From: Cytophagales bacterium
Lineage (GTDB): Bacteria > Bacteroidota > Bacteroidia > Cytophagales > Cytophagaceae
NCBI GenBank assembly: GCA_013297765.1
Contig: JAAFID010000011.1
Location: 1 to 40,357, forward strand
Reading direction: 5' to 3'
DNA length: 40,357 bases
Shown here in pieces: positions 25,301-33,080 of this stretch (positions are counted from its first letter, which is position 1; each line of letters starts with the position of its first letter). The notes beneath the pieces were generated by a model. It made no database searches and was not told where the DNA came from. It saw nothing but the letters and a program-made list of their open reading frames with translations. The translations under genes and the position numbers were made by a program.

Positions 25301-27114
25301 GCGGCAAAGCACCATTTCAATACTTATGGAACGATGCTGATAACCAAACCAAAGACAGTATTTTGGTAAAATCTGGAATATATAGTGTTGCAGTCAAAGA
25401 CAGCAGAGGGTGTAGCAATTCGGCCCAGCAAGTTATTGTTCAAAATAAAGGCTTTTCTAACATCATCATAGACACTGTAAAATATTTGCCCCCTACTTGT
25501 GGAAATATACCCAATGGAGAAATAGAGATAGATACCAACAGTACTTTAGGCAAAACAACTGTAAAATGGACTGCGGGAACTATAAATTTGGGCAGTAGCT
25601 TAAAACTTAGCAACCTTAAAGGAGGCACCTATACAGTAACCGTTTCAGATATATTAGGCTGCAAGTCTGCTACTTTTGAATTTGCTGATCCTATTGCTGC
25701 TACTTCAGGAACCATAGCAGGCGACAAAAGTTTAAATATAGGTACCCCAATGCCTATCATCAGCAATGTGACCTCGCCCAAGGGCAATCAAAATCTAAAA
25801 ATTCAATGGCAAAAAAGTGAAAACAAACAAACCTGGGATACCATACCTGGGGCTAACCAACTGGATTATTCACCTATAGACCTTACCGCTACTACTAGTT
25901 TTAGACGTTTGGTAACTGATGCTTGTAGCACTTATTATTCTAATATGGTCACCTATACCATGCGACCTGCACTGCCCGATTCTATTTCGGGGGTAGGTAA
26001 AGTAGGCGCACCCATTGCCATCATGATCAATAGTACCTACAAATCGCCATATACAGTGGTGCTCAGTATTGCTCCTACTAATAATCAAGGGCAATCTATA
26101 GATACGACCCTATCGTTCTCAAGTAATACCTTTTCATTTGCAAGCAAACGAGAGGGCATTTATACCATCAAATCGGTAAATGGTACAAACGTTTCTGCTA
26201 CTGCCCGAGGCAATGCGACTATTGGTAATAGCGGTGCTTTGCTATCGGGCGAGGTTACGCTAGGACAACCGTTGAAAATTGTATTTATTGGAAATATAAA
26301 ATTCAAAGTAAAGATTTATTACAACTTCTTTGCTACGCCACAAAGCAACCCCATCAAGGATTCTGTGATTTTTGACAATGAGTTGTCAAAATTTATCCCT
26401 ACCCAAACTGGTCGCTATGAGCTGCTGTCGTTGATTGATGGTAATGGCACCAAAGGTCAAGCCACGGGATTTGCCAATGTAAACCCAGTGTTCAACCCAC
26501 CTACGGCCGATATTAAGGGTGGTGGTTATGTAGGTTCTATTATCAGTATCACCATTACACCAAATAGTGGTGTAGGCCCTTGGGACGTGGAAATATTGCT
26601 AGATGATATGCCCTACAAGACCATCACTATGGAAGGGCTGGCATTTCAATTTCCATCAGAGAAGCCCGGCAAATACAAGATAAAATCGGTAAACAACAAT
26701 CGCCGAGGCAATGGCGAGGCTATAGTCATTACCATCAACCCACTTCCCGACTTGAATTCGGTATTTGTTTGGAATGCCGTATCGCCCGATGGAGACGGCA
26801 AAAACGACCATTTTGTGATTCAAATTCCGCTTTGGCTAGACAGTTTGGGTTTCAAATTTGACCTAGATATATTTGATAGAGAAGGTACATTCTTGAAAAA
26901 AATGCACGAGGTAGATGCTGCCACCCTTGGTACCACAGCCTCTAATGACATGCTAGAATACAAATGGAACGGTAAAAATGAAAATGGAGAACTATTAACC
27001 CCTGGAACTTATTTCTTCTCGTTTAAAATAAACGACAGTGCGAGTAAAAATAAACCCACCAAAGCCGAAAAGGAAAAAGCCAACAGAAGTGGGTTTTTGG
27101 AGATAAGAAGATAG
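22321..27114 (+). CDS. Large cell-surface protein with GEVED-, Ig/SprB-like repeats and T9SS type B sorting domain
   Basis: A 1597-residue exported protein. The N-terminus is hydrophobic (FFCIVFFQINYQANGQ, likely cut after NGQ). Residues about 35-190 look like a GEVED-type domain (SIAIVDATKDTVFSF ... GEFEDYVFNI). A series of Ig-like or PKD-like units of about 80-100 residues with single cysteines follows (for example YQWYNKAGLIKGATKSTYIAT). Around 975-1040, GGKAPFQYLWND ... GIYSVAVKDSRGCS is a SprB-type repeat. The C-terminus (about 1480-1597) is the gliding-motility-associated CHU_C/type B sorting domain: FVWNAVSPDGDGKNDHF ... IFDREGTFLKKM ... WNGKNENGELLTPGTYFF. The protein is probably a surface adhesin or gliding-related cargo of T9SS. 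It stands alone behind a 257-bp upstream region with no clear promoter box. Confidence 0.92.
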   Translation: MKFFKFTLSSGCTVRVLTFFCIVFFQINYQANGQTRICNIPLFSKGCNSASIASIAIVDATKDTVFSFTSKTVCDQPTEIPAISTIALKPNNEYTLYVKTATTGYSIGAFLSNDGDLFYNEIGVDNVINLVSSASNVVASKFTVSGQNGSTLRMRILSTIGKRSYVLNDACTGADFAQGEFEDYVFNIRNCNLPRGFSAGQNDTICIGGFDTLNGTFLNNATIKWSPSNLVLQPNNPSTNTAVLNATTTFTYSAINDTSRCRYTDAVTIYVNPTPSAKSYIAEVQKGNRCPYPGNELKIYLDPTVTTPVLYQWYNKAGLIKGATKSTYIATTSDTYYATIQYKKSCAVTKLNSITIDLIPAEIHTISTTSNVLCPKGSLNLKSSLPASGYRFQWAKINKPLTANIDDTVAINNETNSQIAIKDTGRYILLAYNISTGCISFNKEGNIKIVPSTISAAIAKQSLGYCPNSSVAIQAVYSPKNVTFQWMYGSSGLPIATNSSKEVYNASESKSIFVKVSDGSCTVNSDTVYPRQVELFKVGLSTASDCKGASTQIISNYDASLANYKFAYEWYSGKEGNPIDASETKTSNYPYAIAPSKVGVKYFLKVATEDGKCSETAAITVPTKPQPFKILADNDTICEGTGTFITNNLKSPYFEWTMPNKTSISNTASFYTNLEGWHFANGIIVDANQNECFVRDSIYITVLKKPTITPNLKYADTTVCAPKTVTLELIGDTKNIKSYEWTNYGEITVEGANKSIFEATQSGDYTALAIGLNGCKSDNSNSKIVTINDLPAAAKWYSYNQNERTTTQICSGDSLFTNISAMPKANDIVNISLLLNNAVVKPIDSGTNNLYYRIKLAGDYTARVTNTITGCIADTVVKVIAIASPQIKIHRDSTFCTNNTFVLNTNYGATYKYLWIADNGTIADTTLNETNLSLFSTFIPPQIKVSLRVTDQVTSCIATDTFLLTVIQNFTVNSQTGSPECSGGLGYAKAIPLGGKAPFQYLWNDADNQTKDSILVKSGIYSVAVKDSRGCSNSAQQVIVQNKGFSNIIIDTVKYLPPTCGNIPNGEIEIDTNSTLGKTTVKWTAGTINLGSSLKLSNLKGGTYTVTVSDILGCKSATFEFADPIAATSGTIAGDKSLNIGTPMPIISNVTSPKGNQNLKIQWQKSENKQTWDTIPGANQLDYSPIDLTATTSFRRLVTDACSTYYSNMVTYTMRPALPDSISGVGKVGAPIAIMINSTYKSPYTVVLSIAPTNNQGQSIDTTLSFSSNTFSFASKREGIYTIKSVNGTNVSATARGNATIGNSGALLSGEVTLGQPLKIVFIGNIKFKVKIYYNFFATPQSNPIKDSVIFDNELSKFIPTQTGRYELLSLIDGNGTKGQATGFANVNPVFNPPTADIKGGGYVGSIISITITPNSGVGPWDVEILLDDMPYKTITMEGLAFQFPSEKPGKYKIKSVNNNRRGNGEAIVITINPLPDLNSVFVWNAVSPDGDGKNDHFVIQIPLWLDSLGFKFDLDIFDREGTFLKKMHEVDAATLGTTASNDMLEYKWNGKNENGELLTPGTYFFSFKINDSASKNKPTKAEKEKANRSGFLEIRR

Positions 27115-27270
27115 AAAGGTGAGATTGATTAACTGTATTGAGCAAATTGGTGTTTAGATAAAATTCTTTTCTCTCGTTGGTAATAAATGTATCATGATAT
27201 AGACATTTGCCCAAAATAGAAGTTGTAATATTGAATGTTCATCGAAATCAGAATATTTAAAATTGTTTAT

Positions 27271-27303
27271 ATTTAAAATCGCATATTAGCTGTGATTTTA
27301 AAT
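27271..27303 (+). terminator. Possible 13-bp stem hairpin downstream of the large T9SS protein
   Basis: ATTTAAAATCGCA (27271-27283) pairs with TGTGATTTTAAAT (27291-27303), with one G-U pair and a 7-nt loop. It is AT-rich and lacks a clean T run after the stem; it lies 157 bp after the stop and 20 bp before the restriction-enzyme remnant. Confidence 0.4.
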
Positions 27304-27323
27304 TATAATTTCTTCATTAGCAC

Positions 27324-27488
27324 ATGGTATTAAGCTGTAACGAAATAAAAGACCGAGTAATTTATTTCTCAAAAGAATGGGTAGAAACTTTAAACGAAGA
27401 AGCAAATGCAAGACCATTTTTAGTTGAATTTTTTAATGTGTTAGGCATTAGTAGCAAAAGTATATTTGCCTTTGAACATATCACCTAA
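27324..27488 (+). pseudogene. N-terminal remnant of an MmeI-like (type IIL) restriction-modification enzyme
   Basis: A 54-codon open frame, ATG 27324 to TAA 27486-27488. The peptide has NEIKDRVIYFSKEW, then ARPFLVEFFNVLGISSKSIFAFE, which closely follows the beginning of MmeI-type fused methyltransferase-endonucleases (pattern EIK-RA--FSKEW ... F---FF-VFGI-R---A-FE). Full enzymes are over 900 residues; here the frame stops at residue 54 and mutS starts 5 bp later, so all nuclease and methyltransferase domains are lost. The remnant has no other visible degraded part downstream. It could be expressed as a stub, but no function is expected. The mutS promoter box lies inside it. Confidence 0.65.
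27461..27468 (+). promoter_or_regulatory. Candidate -7 box of mutS inside the remnant
   Basis: TATATTTG fits TAnnTTTG and lies 24 bp before the mutS ATG. No -33 box at usual spacing. Confidence 0.4.
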
Positions 27489-27492
27489 ATTT

Positions 27493-30090
27493 ATGAGTAG
27501 CTACAGCGAAACGCCATTAATGAAACAGTTCAATGCCATCAAAGCCAAGTATCCTGGGGCATTGTTGCTGTTTAGGGTGGGCGACTTTTATGAAACATTT
27601 GGCGAAGATGCCATACTTGCCAGTAAAATACTGGACATCACACTTACCAAACGTGGCAATGGTAGTGCCTCTGAAACTGCACTTGCTGGCTTTCCACACC
27701 ATTCGATAGACAACTATTTGCCAAAGCTGGTGCGGGCTGGCCAGCGTGTAGCGATATGCGACCAGCTAGAAGATCCCAAAACGGTGAAGGGAATTGTGAA
27801 ACGTGGCGTTACCGAACTCGTAACCCCTGGAGTTTCCTATAATGACCACGTGCTAGAAACAAGGCAAAATAATTATTTGGCCTCCATTCATATTGCCAAA
27901 GACATTTTTGGCATTTCATTTCTCGATATTTCTACAGGCGAATTTATTACCTCGCAAGGCGATAAAAATTATATTGAAAAATTATTGCAAAGCCTACAGC
28001 CCTCTGAAATTCTTTATTGTAAGAAAAACAAAACGGAATTTATTGCCACCTTTGGCAACGAGTACAACACCTTTGCACTAGAAGATTGGGTGTACGCACA
28101 CGACTACGCCTACGAGCAACTAACGCAACATTTTGGCACAGCAACTCTCAAAGGTTTCGGCATAGAAGATATGGCTTTTGGCATCATCTCGGCAGGGACA
28201 ATTTTTTATTATTTGAAGGAAACAGAACACCGAGAGCTCAATCATATCAGTGCTATTGCCCGAATAGAAGAAGAAAAATATGTATGGCTAGATAAGTTTA
28301 CCATTCGCAATTTAGAGCTGGTATTTCCACAACAAGTAGGAGCAATACCATTGATTGCTATTTTCGACAAAACACTTACGCCCATGGGTAGCCGCCTACT
28401 GAAACGTTGGCTGGTATTGCCCTTGAAAGAAATTGCTCCAATACAAAATAGGCTAGAAGTGGTAGATAAATTGGTAAATAATACAGAACTACTGAATGCA
28501 TTAAATAGCGAACTAAAACATATTGGCGATTTGGAACGGTTGATTTCTAAAGTAGCGGTACGCCGCATCAACCCTAGAGAATTGATGCAATTGAAACGTT
28601 CGCTAGAACACACATTACCCATCAAACATAAATTGCAAGAATCGGCAACCCGTACCCTGCAACAGTATGCAGACCAGTTGCATCCTTGCGAATTTTTAAT
28701 TGAAAAAATAGGCAATACCTTGTTAGCAGACCTGCCGCTATTGACGTCTCAAGGAAACATTATTCAAAACGGAATTCATCCAGAACTAGACGAACTGCGG
28801 TCAATTGCATTCTCGGGCAAAGATTTTTTGGCAAAAATTCAGCAGCGAGAGGTGGAACGCACTGGAATAGGTTCGCTAAAAATTTCTTACAACAAAGTTT
28901 TTGGGTATTACCTAGAAGTGACCAATACCAATAAAGACAAAGTTCCCACCGATTGGATTCGCAAGCAAACCCTTGCCAATGCAGAGCGGTACATCACCGA
29001 AGAGCTGAAAATATATGAAGAAAAAATACTTACCGCAGAAGATAAAATCAATCAAATAGAATTTCGATTGTACAATGAATTGGTGGCAAGTGCAGAAGAT
29101 TACGTAACACAAGTGCAGCAAAATGCACGACTACTGGCACAGGTCGATTGCCTTTGTTCGTTTGCGGCTACCGCCATCGCCAACAACTATTGCAAGCCAG
29201 ACATAAATGAAAGCCACACCATAGATATTAAAGAAGGTCGCCACCCAGTGATAGAGCGACAACTGCCTGCTGGCGAGGCATACATTGCCAACGATGTGCT
29301 GCTCGACAATGAAGGTCAGCAAATCATCATCATTACTGGGCCCAATATGGCGGGAAAGTCGGCCTTGCTAAGACAAACAGCCTTGATTACTTTGCTGGCG
29401 CAGATAGGTTCATTCGTACCTGCTACCTCGGCAAAAATAGGGTTGGTAGATAAAATATTTACCCGAGTAGGGGCATCCGACAACTTGTCCAAAGGGGAAT
29501 CTACTTTTATGGTAGAAATGCACGAAACCGCAAGTATTCTCAACAACATGAGCGAACGAAGCCTTATTTTGATGGACGAGATAGGCCGTGGCACCAGCAC
29601 TTACGATGGTATTTCTATTGCATGGTCTATTGTGGAGCACTTGCACAACCACCCCAAAGCCCGACCACGAACACTTTTTGCTACACACTACCACGAGTTA
29701 AACCAATTGGCCAATGATTTTGACCGAGTAAAAAATTTCAATGTAAGTGTAAAAGAAGTAGGCAACAAAGTGGTGTTTCTACGCAAACTAAAAGAAGGAG
29801 GTAGCGAGCATAGTTTTGGTATTCATGTGGCACAAATGGCAGGAATGCCCAACAGCGTAGTGCTTCGTGCTAATGAAATTATGTACCATTTGGAAAAAGA
29901 TAAAATCAGAAATAAAACTGCCGCAAAGTTGAATGATATTCCCAAAAATAATTTTCAATTGAAACTTTTTGAAGCCACCAACCCCTACTTTGACCAAGTA
30001 GTAGAAGAGCTAAATAAACTTGACATCAACACCATGTCGCCAGTAGAAGCCTTGTTAAAACTCAATGAAATTAAGGGAATGTTGATGTAG
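27493..30090 (+). CDS. mutS: DNA mismatch repair protein MutS
   Basis: An 865-residue MutS1-type protein, which recognises mismatches and small loops and recruits MutL. The mismatch-reading motif is FRVGDFYETF (Phe32 and Glu34). Connector, lever and clamp domains follow (GSRLLKRWLVLPL; ISYNKVFGYYLEV). The ATPase domain has Walker A GPNMAGKS (616-623), GASDNLSKGESTFMVEM, Walker B DEIGRGTSTYDG (from Asp695) and FATHYHEL. The C-terminus contains the short SPVEALLKLNEIKGML tail. I choose ATG 27493; an in-frame TTG at 27466 would overlap the remnant gene and add nine non-conserved residues. It is followed after 76 bp by a toxin-antitoxin pair in the same direction. Confidence 0.98.
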   Translation: MSSYSETPLMKQFNAIKAKYPGALLLFRVGDFYETFGEDAILASKILDITLTKRGNGSASETALAGFPHHSIDNYLPKLVRAGQRVAICDQLEDPKTVKGIVKRGVTELVTPGVSYNDHVLETRQNNYLASIHIAKDIFGISFLDISTGEFITSQGDKNYIEKLLQSLQPSEILYCKKNKTEFIATFGNEYNTFALEDWVYAHDYAYEQLTQHFGTATLKGFGIEDMAFGIISAGTIFYYLKETEHRELNHISAIARIEEEKYVWLDKFTIRNLELVFPQQVGAIPLIAIFDKTLTPMGSRLLKRWLVLPLKEIAPIQNRLEVVDKLVNNTELLNALNSELKHIGDLERLISKVAVRRINPRELMQLKRSLEHTLPIKHKLQESATRTLQQYADQLHPCEFLIEKIGNTLLADLPLLTSQGNIIQNGIHPELDELRSIAFSGKDFLAKIQQREVERTGIGSLKISYNKVFGYYLEVTNTNKDKVPTDWIRKQTLANAERYITEELKIYEEKILTAEDKINQIEFRLYNELVASAEDYVTQVQQNARLLAQVDCLCSFAATAIANNYCKPDINESHTIDIKEGRHPVIERQLPAGEAYIANDVLLDNEGQQIIIITGPNMAGKSALLRQTALITLLAQIGSFVPATSAKIGLVDKIFTRVGASDNLSKGESTFMVEMHETASILNNMSERSLILMDEIGRGTSTYDGISIAWSIVEHLHNHPKARPRTLFATHYHELNQLANDFDRVKNFNVSVKEVGNKVVFLRKLKEGGSEHSFGIHVAQMAGMPNSVVLRANEIMYHLEKDKIRNKTAAKLNDIPKNNFQLKLFEATNPYFDQVVEELNKLDINTMSPVEALLKLNEIKGMLM

Positions 30091-30126
30091 GTTGTTTAAA
30101 AATTTATGTCTAAAATTTTATGAAAG

Positions 30127-30134
30127 TATATTTG
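30127..30134 (+). promoter_or_regulatory. Candidate -7 box of the toxin-antitoxin pair
   Basis: TATATTTG, 32 bp before the toxin GTG start, between mutS and the toxin gene. It suggests separate transcription from mutS. Confidence 0.4.
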
Positions 30135-30166
30135 GAAATTGTTGCCCATTCAGATAACTTGTAAAG

Positions 30167-30511
30167 GTGAACGAAAATTATATCAGAAATACCATCGTCT
30201 ACAAAGATTATTTTTGGGACTTTTATAATAATCAAACAAAAGCAGTTCAAGAAAAAATTGATTGGGTTATTGGCTTAGTGCGAACATTAAAATTTATTCC
30301 AGACAAGTTTTTTAAACATTTGGAAGGGACTCATGGAATTTATGAAATGAGAATAAAAGTTGGCAGTGATATCTTTAGAATATTTTGCTGTTTTGATAAA
30401 GGAAACCTCGTAATTCTTTTCAATGGTTTTCAAAAGAAAACCAACAAAACACCCTCTCAAGAAATTGAAAGGGCAAAAAAATTAAAACAACAATATTTTG
30501 AAACTAAATAA
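30167..30511 (+). CDS. RelE/HigB-type toxin (phage Gp49-like family)
   Basis: A 114-residue protein with the Gp49-like pattern: a helical start (FWDFYNNQTKAVQEKIDWVIGLVRT), FFKHLEGTHGIYEMRIKVGSDIFRIFCCFDKGNLVILFNGFQKKTNKTP and a final charged helix (EIERAKKLKQQYF). In this family the toxin is a ribosome-dependent mRNA endonuclease; the basic and aromatic residues in the YEMRI, FRIF and FNGFQKK strands are the usual active-site region. Start is GTG at 30167, the only good start before the conserved part. The antitoxin follows after 25 bp, so the order is toxin first, as in higBA. Confidence 0.88.
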   Translation: MNENYIRNTIVYKDYFWDFYNNQTKAVQEKIDWVIGLVRTLKFIPDKFFKHLEGTHGIYEMRIKVGSDIFRIFCCFDKGNLVILFNGFQKKTNKTPSQEIERAKKLKQQYFETK

Positions 30512-30536
30512 TAAATAATGAATAAAAATAACATCT

Positions 30537-30845
30537 ATGATAAATAAAAAACAAACTGATATTGTGAATTGGGACGACCATCTAGATAAAAAATATGGTA
30601 AAAAAGGCACACCTGGCCGTGAAAAATATGCAGAAGGTTTTGAAGCATTCAAAATTGGAGTACTTATTCAAGAGGCTAGAAAGAAACAACACTTGACACA
30701 GGAAGACCTGGCTTTACGGATAGGCACCACTAAAAATTACATTTCAAGGATAGAAAATGATGCAAGTGATATACGTCTCACTACATTAATGCGCATTATT
30801 CGTGAAGGATTGGGTGGTGAATTGACATTAAATTTTAGTATTTGA
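30537..30845 (+). CDS. XRE-family antitoxin (HigA-like)
   Basis: A 102-residue helix-turn-helix protein. The N-terminal 40 residues (INKKQTDIVNWDDHLDKKYGKKGTPGREKYAEGFEAF) carry charged segments that probably bind the toxin, and residues about 43-98 form the XRE domain, LIQEARKKQHLTQEDLALRIGTTKNYISRIEN, followed by a short GGELTLNFSI strand. It neutralises the preceding toxin and likely represses the operon. It ends 15 bp before the convergent aroK stop, without an obvious terminator. Confidence 0.9.
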   Translation: MINKKQTDIVNWDDHLDKKYGKKGTPGREKYAEGFEAFKIGVLIQEARKKQHLTQEDLALRIGTTKNYISRIENDASDIRLTTLMRIIREGLGGELTLNFSI

Positions 30846-30860
30846 AAGTCACTATAAAAC

Positions 30861-31361
30861 TTAAATCCCAATCTTGCTAATAATCTCTTCTGCCCTAGTA
30901 GTATCTCCTTCAAAAATATATGCTGCTTGTTCATAAAAAGGAGTGCGTTCTGCAAGTTTAGCCAATAAAAATGTGTTTAATTCATCATCCGATTTTTGGC
31001 TTAACATAGGTCTTTTATCTTTCCCAGCTTGGAGTCGGGTGAGTAATGCAGTTTGTGAAACTTTCAAATAAATACTAATATCATTTTTCTTTATTTGCTC
31101 CATATTGTCGTAGAAACAAGGTGCACCGCCGCCTGTAGCAATCACAGCATTTGTTTCATTTAACACTTCATGTAAAACTTTACGCTCTACCTCCCTAAAA
31201 TAATCTTCCCCATGCTCGGCAAAAATGCTGGCGATAGTTTTATTTTCGTGTGCTTCTATGCGTTCATCTACATCTACAAATTGATAGTGTAGCATTTTTG
31301 CCAGTACCCTTCCTAGGGTCGATTTGCCGCTGCCTGGCATGCCTACGAGAATGATGTTCAT
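30861..31361 (-). CDS. aroK: Shikimate kinase
   Basis: A 166-residue kinase that phosphorylates shikimate at the 3-hydroxyl, in aromatic amino acid synthesis. P-loop GMPGSGKST starts at residue 7; FVDVDERIE carries the shikimate-binding Asp, FREVER the conserved Arg, ATGGGAPC the Walker B-like Gly triplet, and KDKRPML the lid. The length is usual. It lies between a convergent antitoxin and an upstream reductase 35 bp away in the same direction, so a two-gene transcript with it is possible. Confidence 0.96.
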   Translation of the reverse strand: MNIILVGMPGSGKSTLGRVLAKMLHYQFVDVDERIEAHENKTIASIFAEHGEDYFREVERKVLHEVLNETNAVIATGGGAPCFYDNMEQIKKNDISIYLKVSQTALLTRLQAGKDKRPMLSQKSDDELNTFLLAKLAERTPFYEQAAYIFEGDTTRAEEIISKIGI

Positions 31362-31396
31362 GAAATTTGATTTTAAATCAATAAACGAGTGCTACC

Positions 31397-31936
31397 TCAA
31401 TTAAATATCTTTTTGTAGTGCAATTGCACTAATCCTTTATCAAAACTTTTTACTTCGCTTAATTTTAGATTTAATTCTGGTCTATGTTGTTTAAACAAAG
31501 ATATTCCCTCTCCTAATAGAATGGGAACAATAGAAATGTAAAACTCATCTATTAAATTTTCCTTCAATAACTCATGCACTATTTCTGCACCACCATCGCA
31601 ATAGATGCCTTTGCCAGATTGAGATTTCAATTGTAAGACCAATTCTTTGAGATTGCCAGAATAAAATTTAGTGTTACCACTATTGGGTATAGATTGCCTA
31701 GTAATTACATATACTTCCTTATCAGCATGTGGAAATTCATACCCCATCGAAATTACTTTTTCATACGTTTTTCGCCCAATAAGTACGGTATCTATACCAC
31801 TTACAAATTCTGCATACCCATAATCCTCACCTTCATGTGCTACAACGGATAGAAATTCCAAATCATCATTTGGTTTTGCAATGTATCCATCCAAACTCAT
31901 TGCAATGTAGAGGATAAGTTTTCTTTCAGAAGTCAT
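31397..31936 (-). CDS. RibD C-terminal/dihydrofolate reductase-like family protein
   Basis: A 179-residue protein of the DHFR-like superfamily: ILYIAMSLDGYIAKPNDDLEFL at the N-terminus, VLIGRKTYEKVISMG in the nucleotide-binding region, IYCDGGAEIVHELLKENLIDEFYISIVPILLGEGISLF in the C-terminal half. These are the signatures of the RibD_C group (YyaP/YwjB-like), stand-alone NADPH reductases with unknown substrate. It lacks the typical motifs of a true folate-reducing FolA, so a role as housekeeping DHFR is unlikely although folP is near. Cytoplasmic. Confidence 0.9.
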   Translation of the reverse strand: MTSERKLILYIAMSLDGYIAKPNDDLEFLSVVAHEGEDYGYAEFVSGIDTVLIGRKTYEKVISMGYEFPHADKEVYVITRQSIPNSGNTKFYSGNLKELVLQLKSQSGKGIYCDGGAEIVHELLKENLIDEFYISIVPILLGEGISLFKQHRPELNLKLSEVKSFDKGLVQLHYKKIFN

Positions 31937-32006
31937 TAGAAATTATTCAAAGAGGATTGGATTGCTAGACAAAATATAAATCAAAAAGAAATAAAAACCA
32001 ATCCAC

Positions 32007-33080
32007 TTACTTCAACCTCACCCTAGGATCTACAGTAGCGTAGAGTATGTCTACAAAAATATTGATGATGATGAAAACAAAAGCTACAAAAAGTGTAGTG
32101 CCCATTACTACTGGAAAATCTAGTTTGTATACTGCATCAATAGTTACAGAGCCTATGCCTTTCCAGTTGAATACTTTTTCTATAAAAAATGCACCTGCCA
32201 TAAGTGATGCCAGCCAACCGGAAACAGCCGTAATTACAGGGTTCAATGCATTTTTTAAAGCATGCTTTACCACGATTGCAAAGTAGCGCAATCCCTTGGC
32301 ACGAGCGGTACGAATGTAGTCTTGCGAAAGCACATCTAGCATAGCACTACGGGTCAGTTGCACTATGATGGACAATGGCCGCAAGCCTAGCGTTATTGCT
32401 GGCAGGATAATGTTTTTTAATACCAATTCTTTGCCATCAATTCCATATTCCCATAGTTGGCCCGAAGAATTAAGCCCTGTATAATCTGAAAGATAATAAC
32501 CAAATACCATAGCTATTAAAGCCCCCATAACAAAGGGTGGGGCAGAAATACCAAATACGGAAATGGTGACCATGGTATGATCGAGAATACTATTTTGCCT
32601 AAGCGAGGCGATAACGCCAAACAAAATACCAAAGAACGTGGCGAAAAGCATGGCAGCAGTAGCCAGCCAAAAAGTTCCTTCCATATTTTCTACAATAATT
32701 TCGTTTACTTTCTTATTGGTTTGAAACGACCTACGCATGTAGGGGTATTTTGCCACAAATACTTTTTGGGTGCCATAAGAAATTTGGGTGCCATAAGAAA
32801 ATAGCTTTTTGTAGGCATATTTTTTTTCGTTTTCGATATTAGATTCGTGGCACGACAAGGGCGACAGGTCGTTCAGGTACATCAGCAATTGCTCTGGTAG
32901 TGGCCTATCCAATCCCAAATCTTTGGTGATGGCTTCTCTAGTTGACACATCGGTACGCTGCCCCGCCATCATAGAAACTGGGTCGCCAGGCAAAACATTG
33001 AATATAAAAAATACCACAATTACTGCCCCAAAAAGCACTAGGCAACCATAAAGAAGTCTGGAAAAGACAAATTGAATCAT
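32007..33080 (-). CDS. ABC transporter permease, DppB/OppB type
   Basis: A 357-residue inner-membrane permease of the peptide/nickel ABC import family. The N-terminus MIQFVFSRLLYGCLVLFGAVIVVFFIFNVLPGDPV is the family hallmark; the ATPase-contacting EAA-like loop is YIRTARAKGLRYFAIVVKHALKNALNPV. About six membrane helices and a long periplasmic loop (about 75-135) are present. In the loop, an 18-bp tandem duplication adds a second SYGTQ unit. No DppC, ATPase or binding protein is next to it; partner genes must be elsewhere. Its ATG overlaps the stop of the DoxX-like gene (ATGA at 33077-33080), so translation is probably coupled. Confidence 0.93.
   Translation of the reverse strand: MIQFVFSRLLYGCLVLFGAVIVVFFIFNVLPGDPVSMMAGQRTDVSTREAITKDLGLDRPLPEQLLMYLNDLSPLSCHESNIENEKKYAYKKLFSYGTQISYGTQKVFVAKYPYMRRSFQTNKKVNEIIVENMEGTFWLATAAMLFATFFGILFGVIASLRQNSILDHTMVTISVFGISAPPFVMGALIAMVFGYYLSDYTGLNSSGQLWEYGIDGKELVLKNIILPAITLGLRPLSIIVQLTRSAMLDVLSQDYIRTARAKGLRYFAIVVKHALKNALNPVITAVSGWLASLMAGAFFIEKVFNWKGIGSVTIDAVYKLDFPVVMGTTLFVAFVFIIINIFVDILYATVDPRVRLK
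32765..32800 (-). repeat. Exact 18-bp tandem duplication in the permease gene
   Basis: TTTGGGTGCCATAAGAAA occurs twice in a row (32765-32782 and 32783-32800, plus strand). It is in frame and codes a doubled SYGTQ-containing hexapeptide in the periplasmic loop. Confidence 0.95.

Noticed and set aside
28242-28715. 157-codon minus-strand open frame inside mutS
   Set aside because: Antisense shadow of conserved MutS lever and clamp coding.
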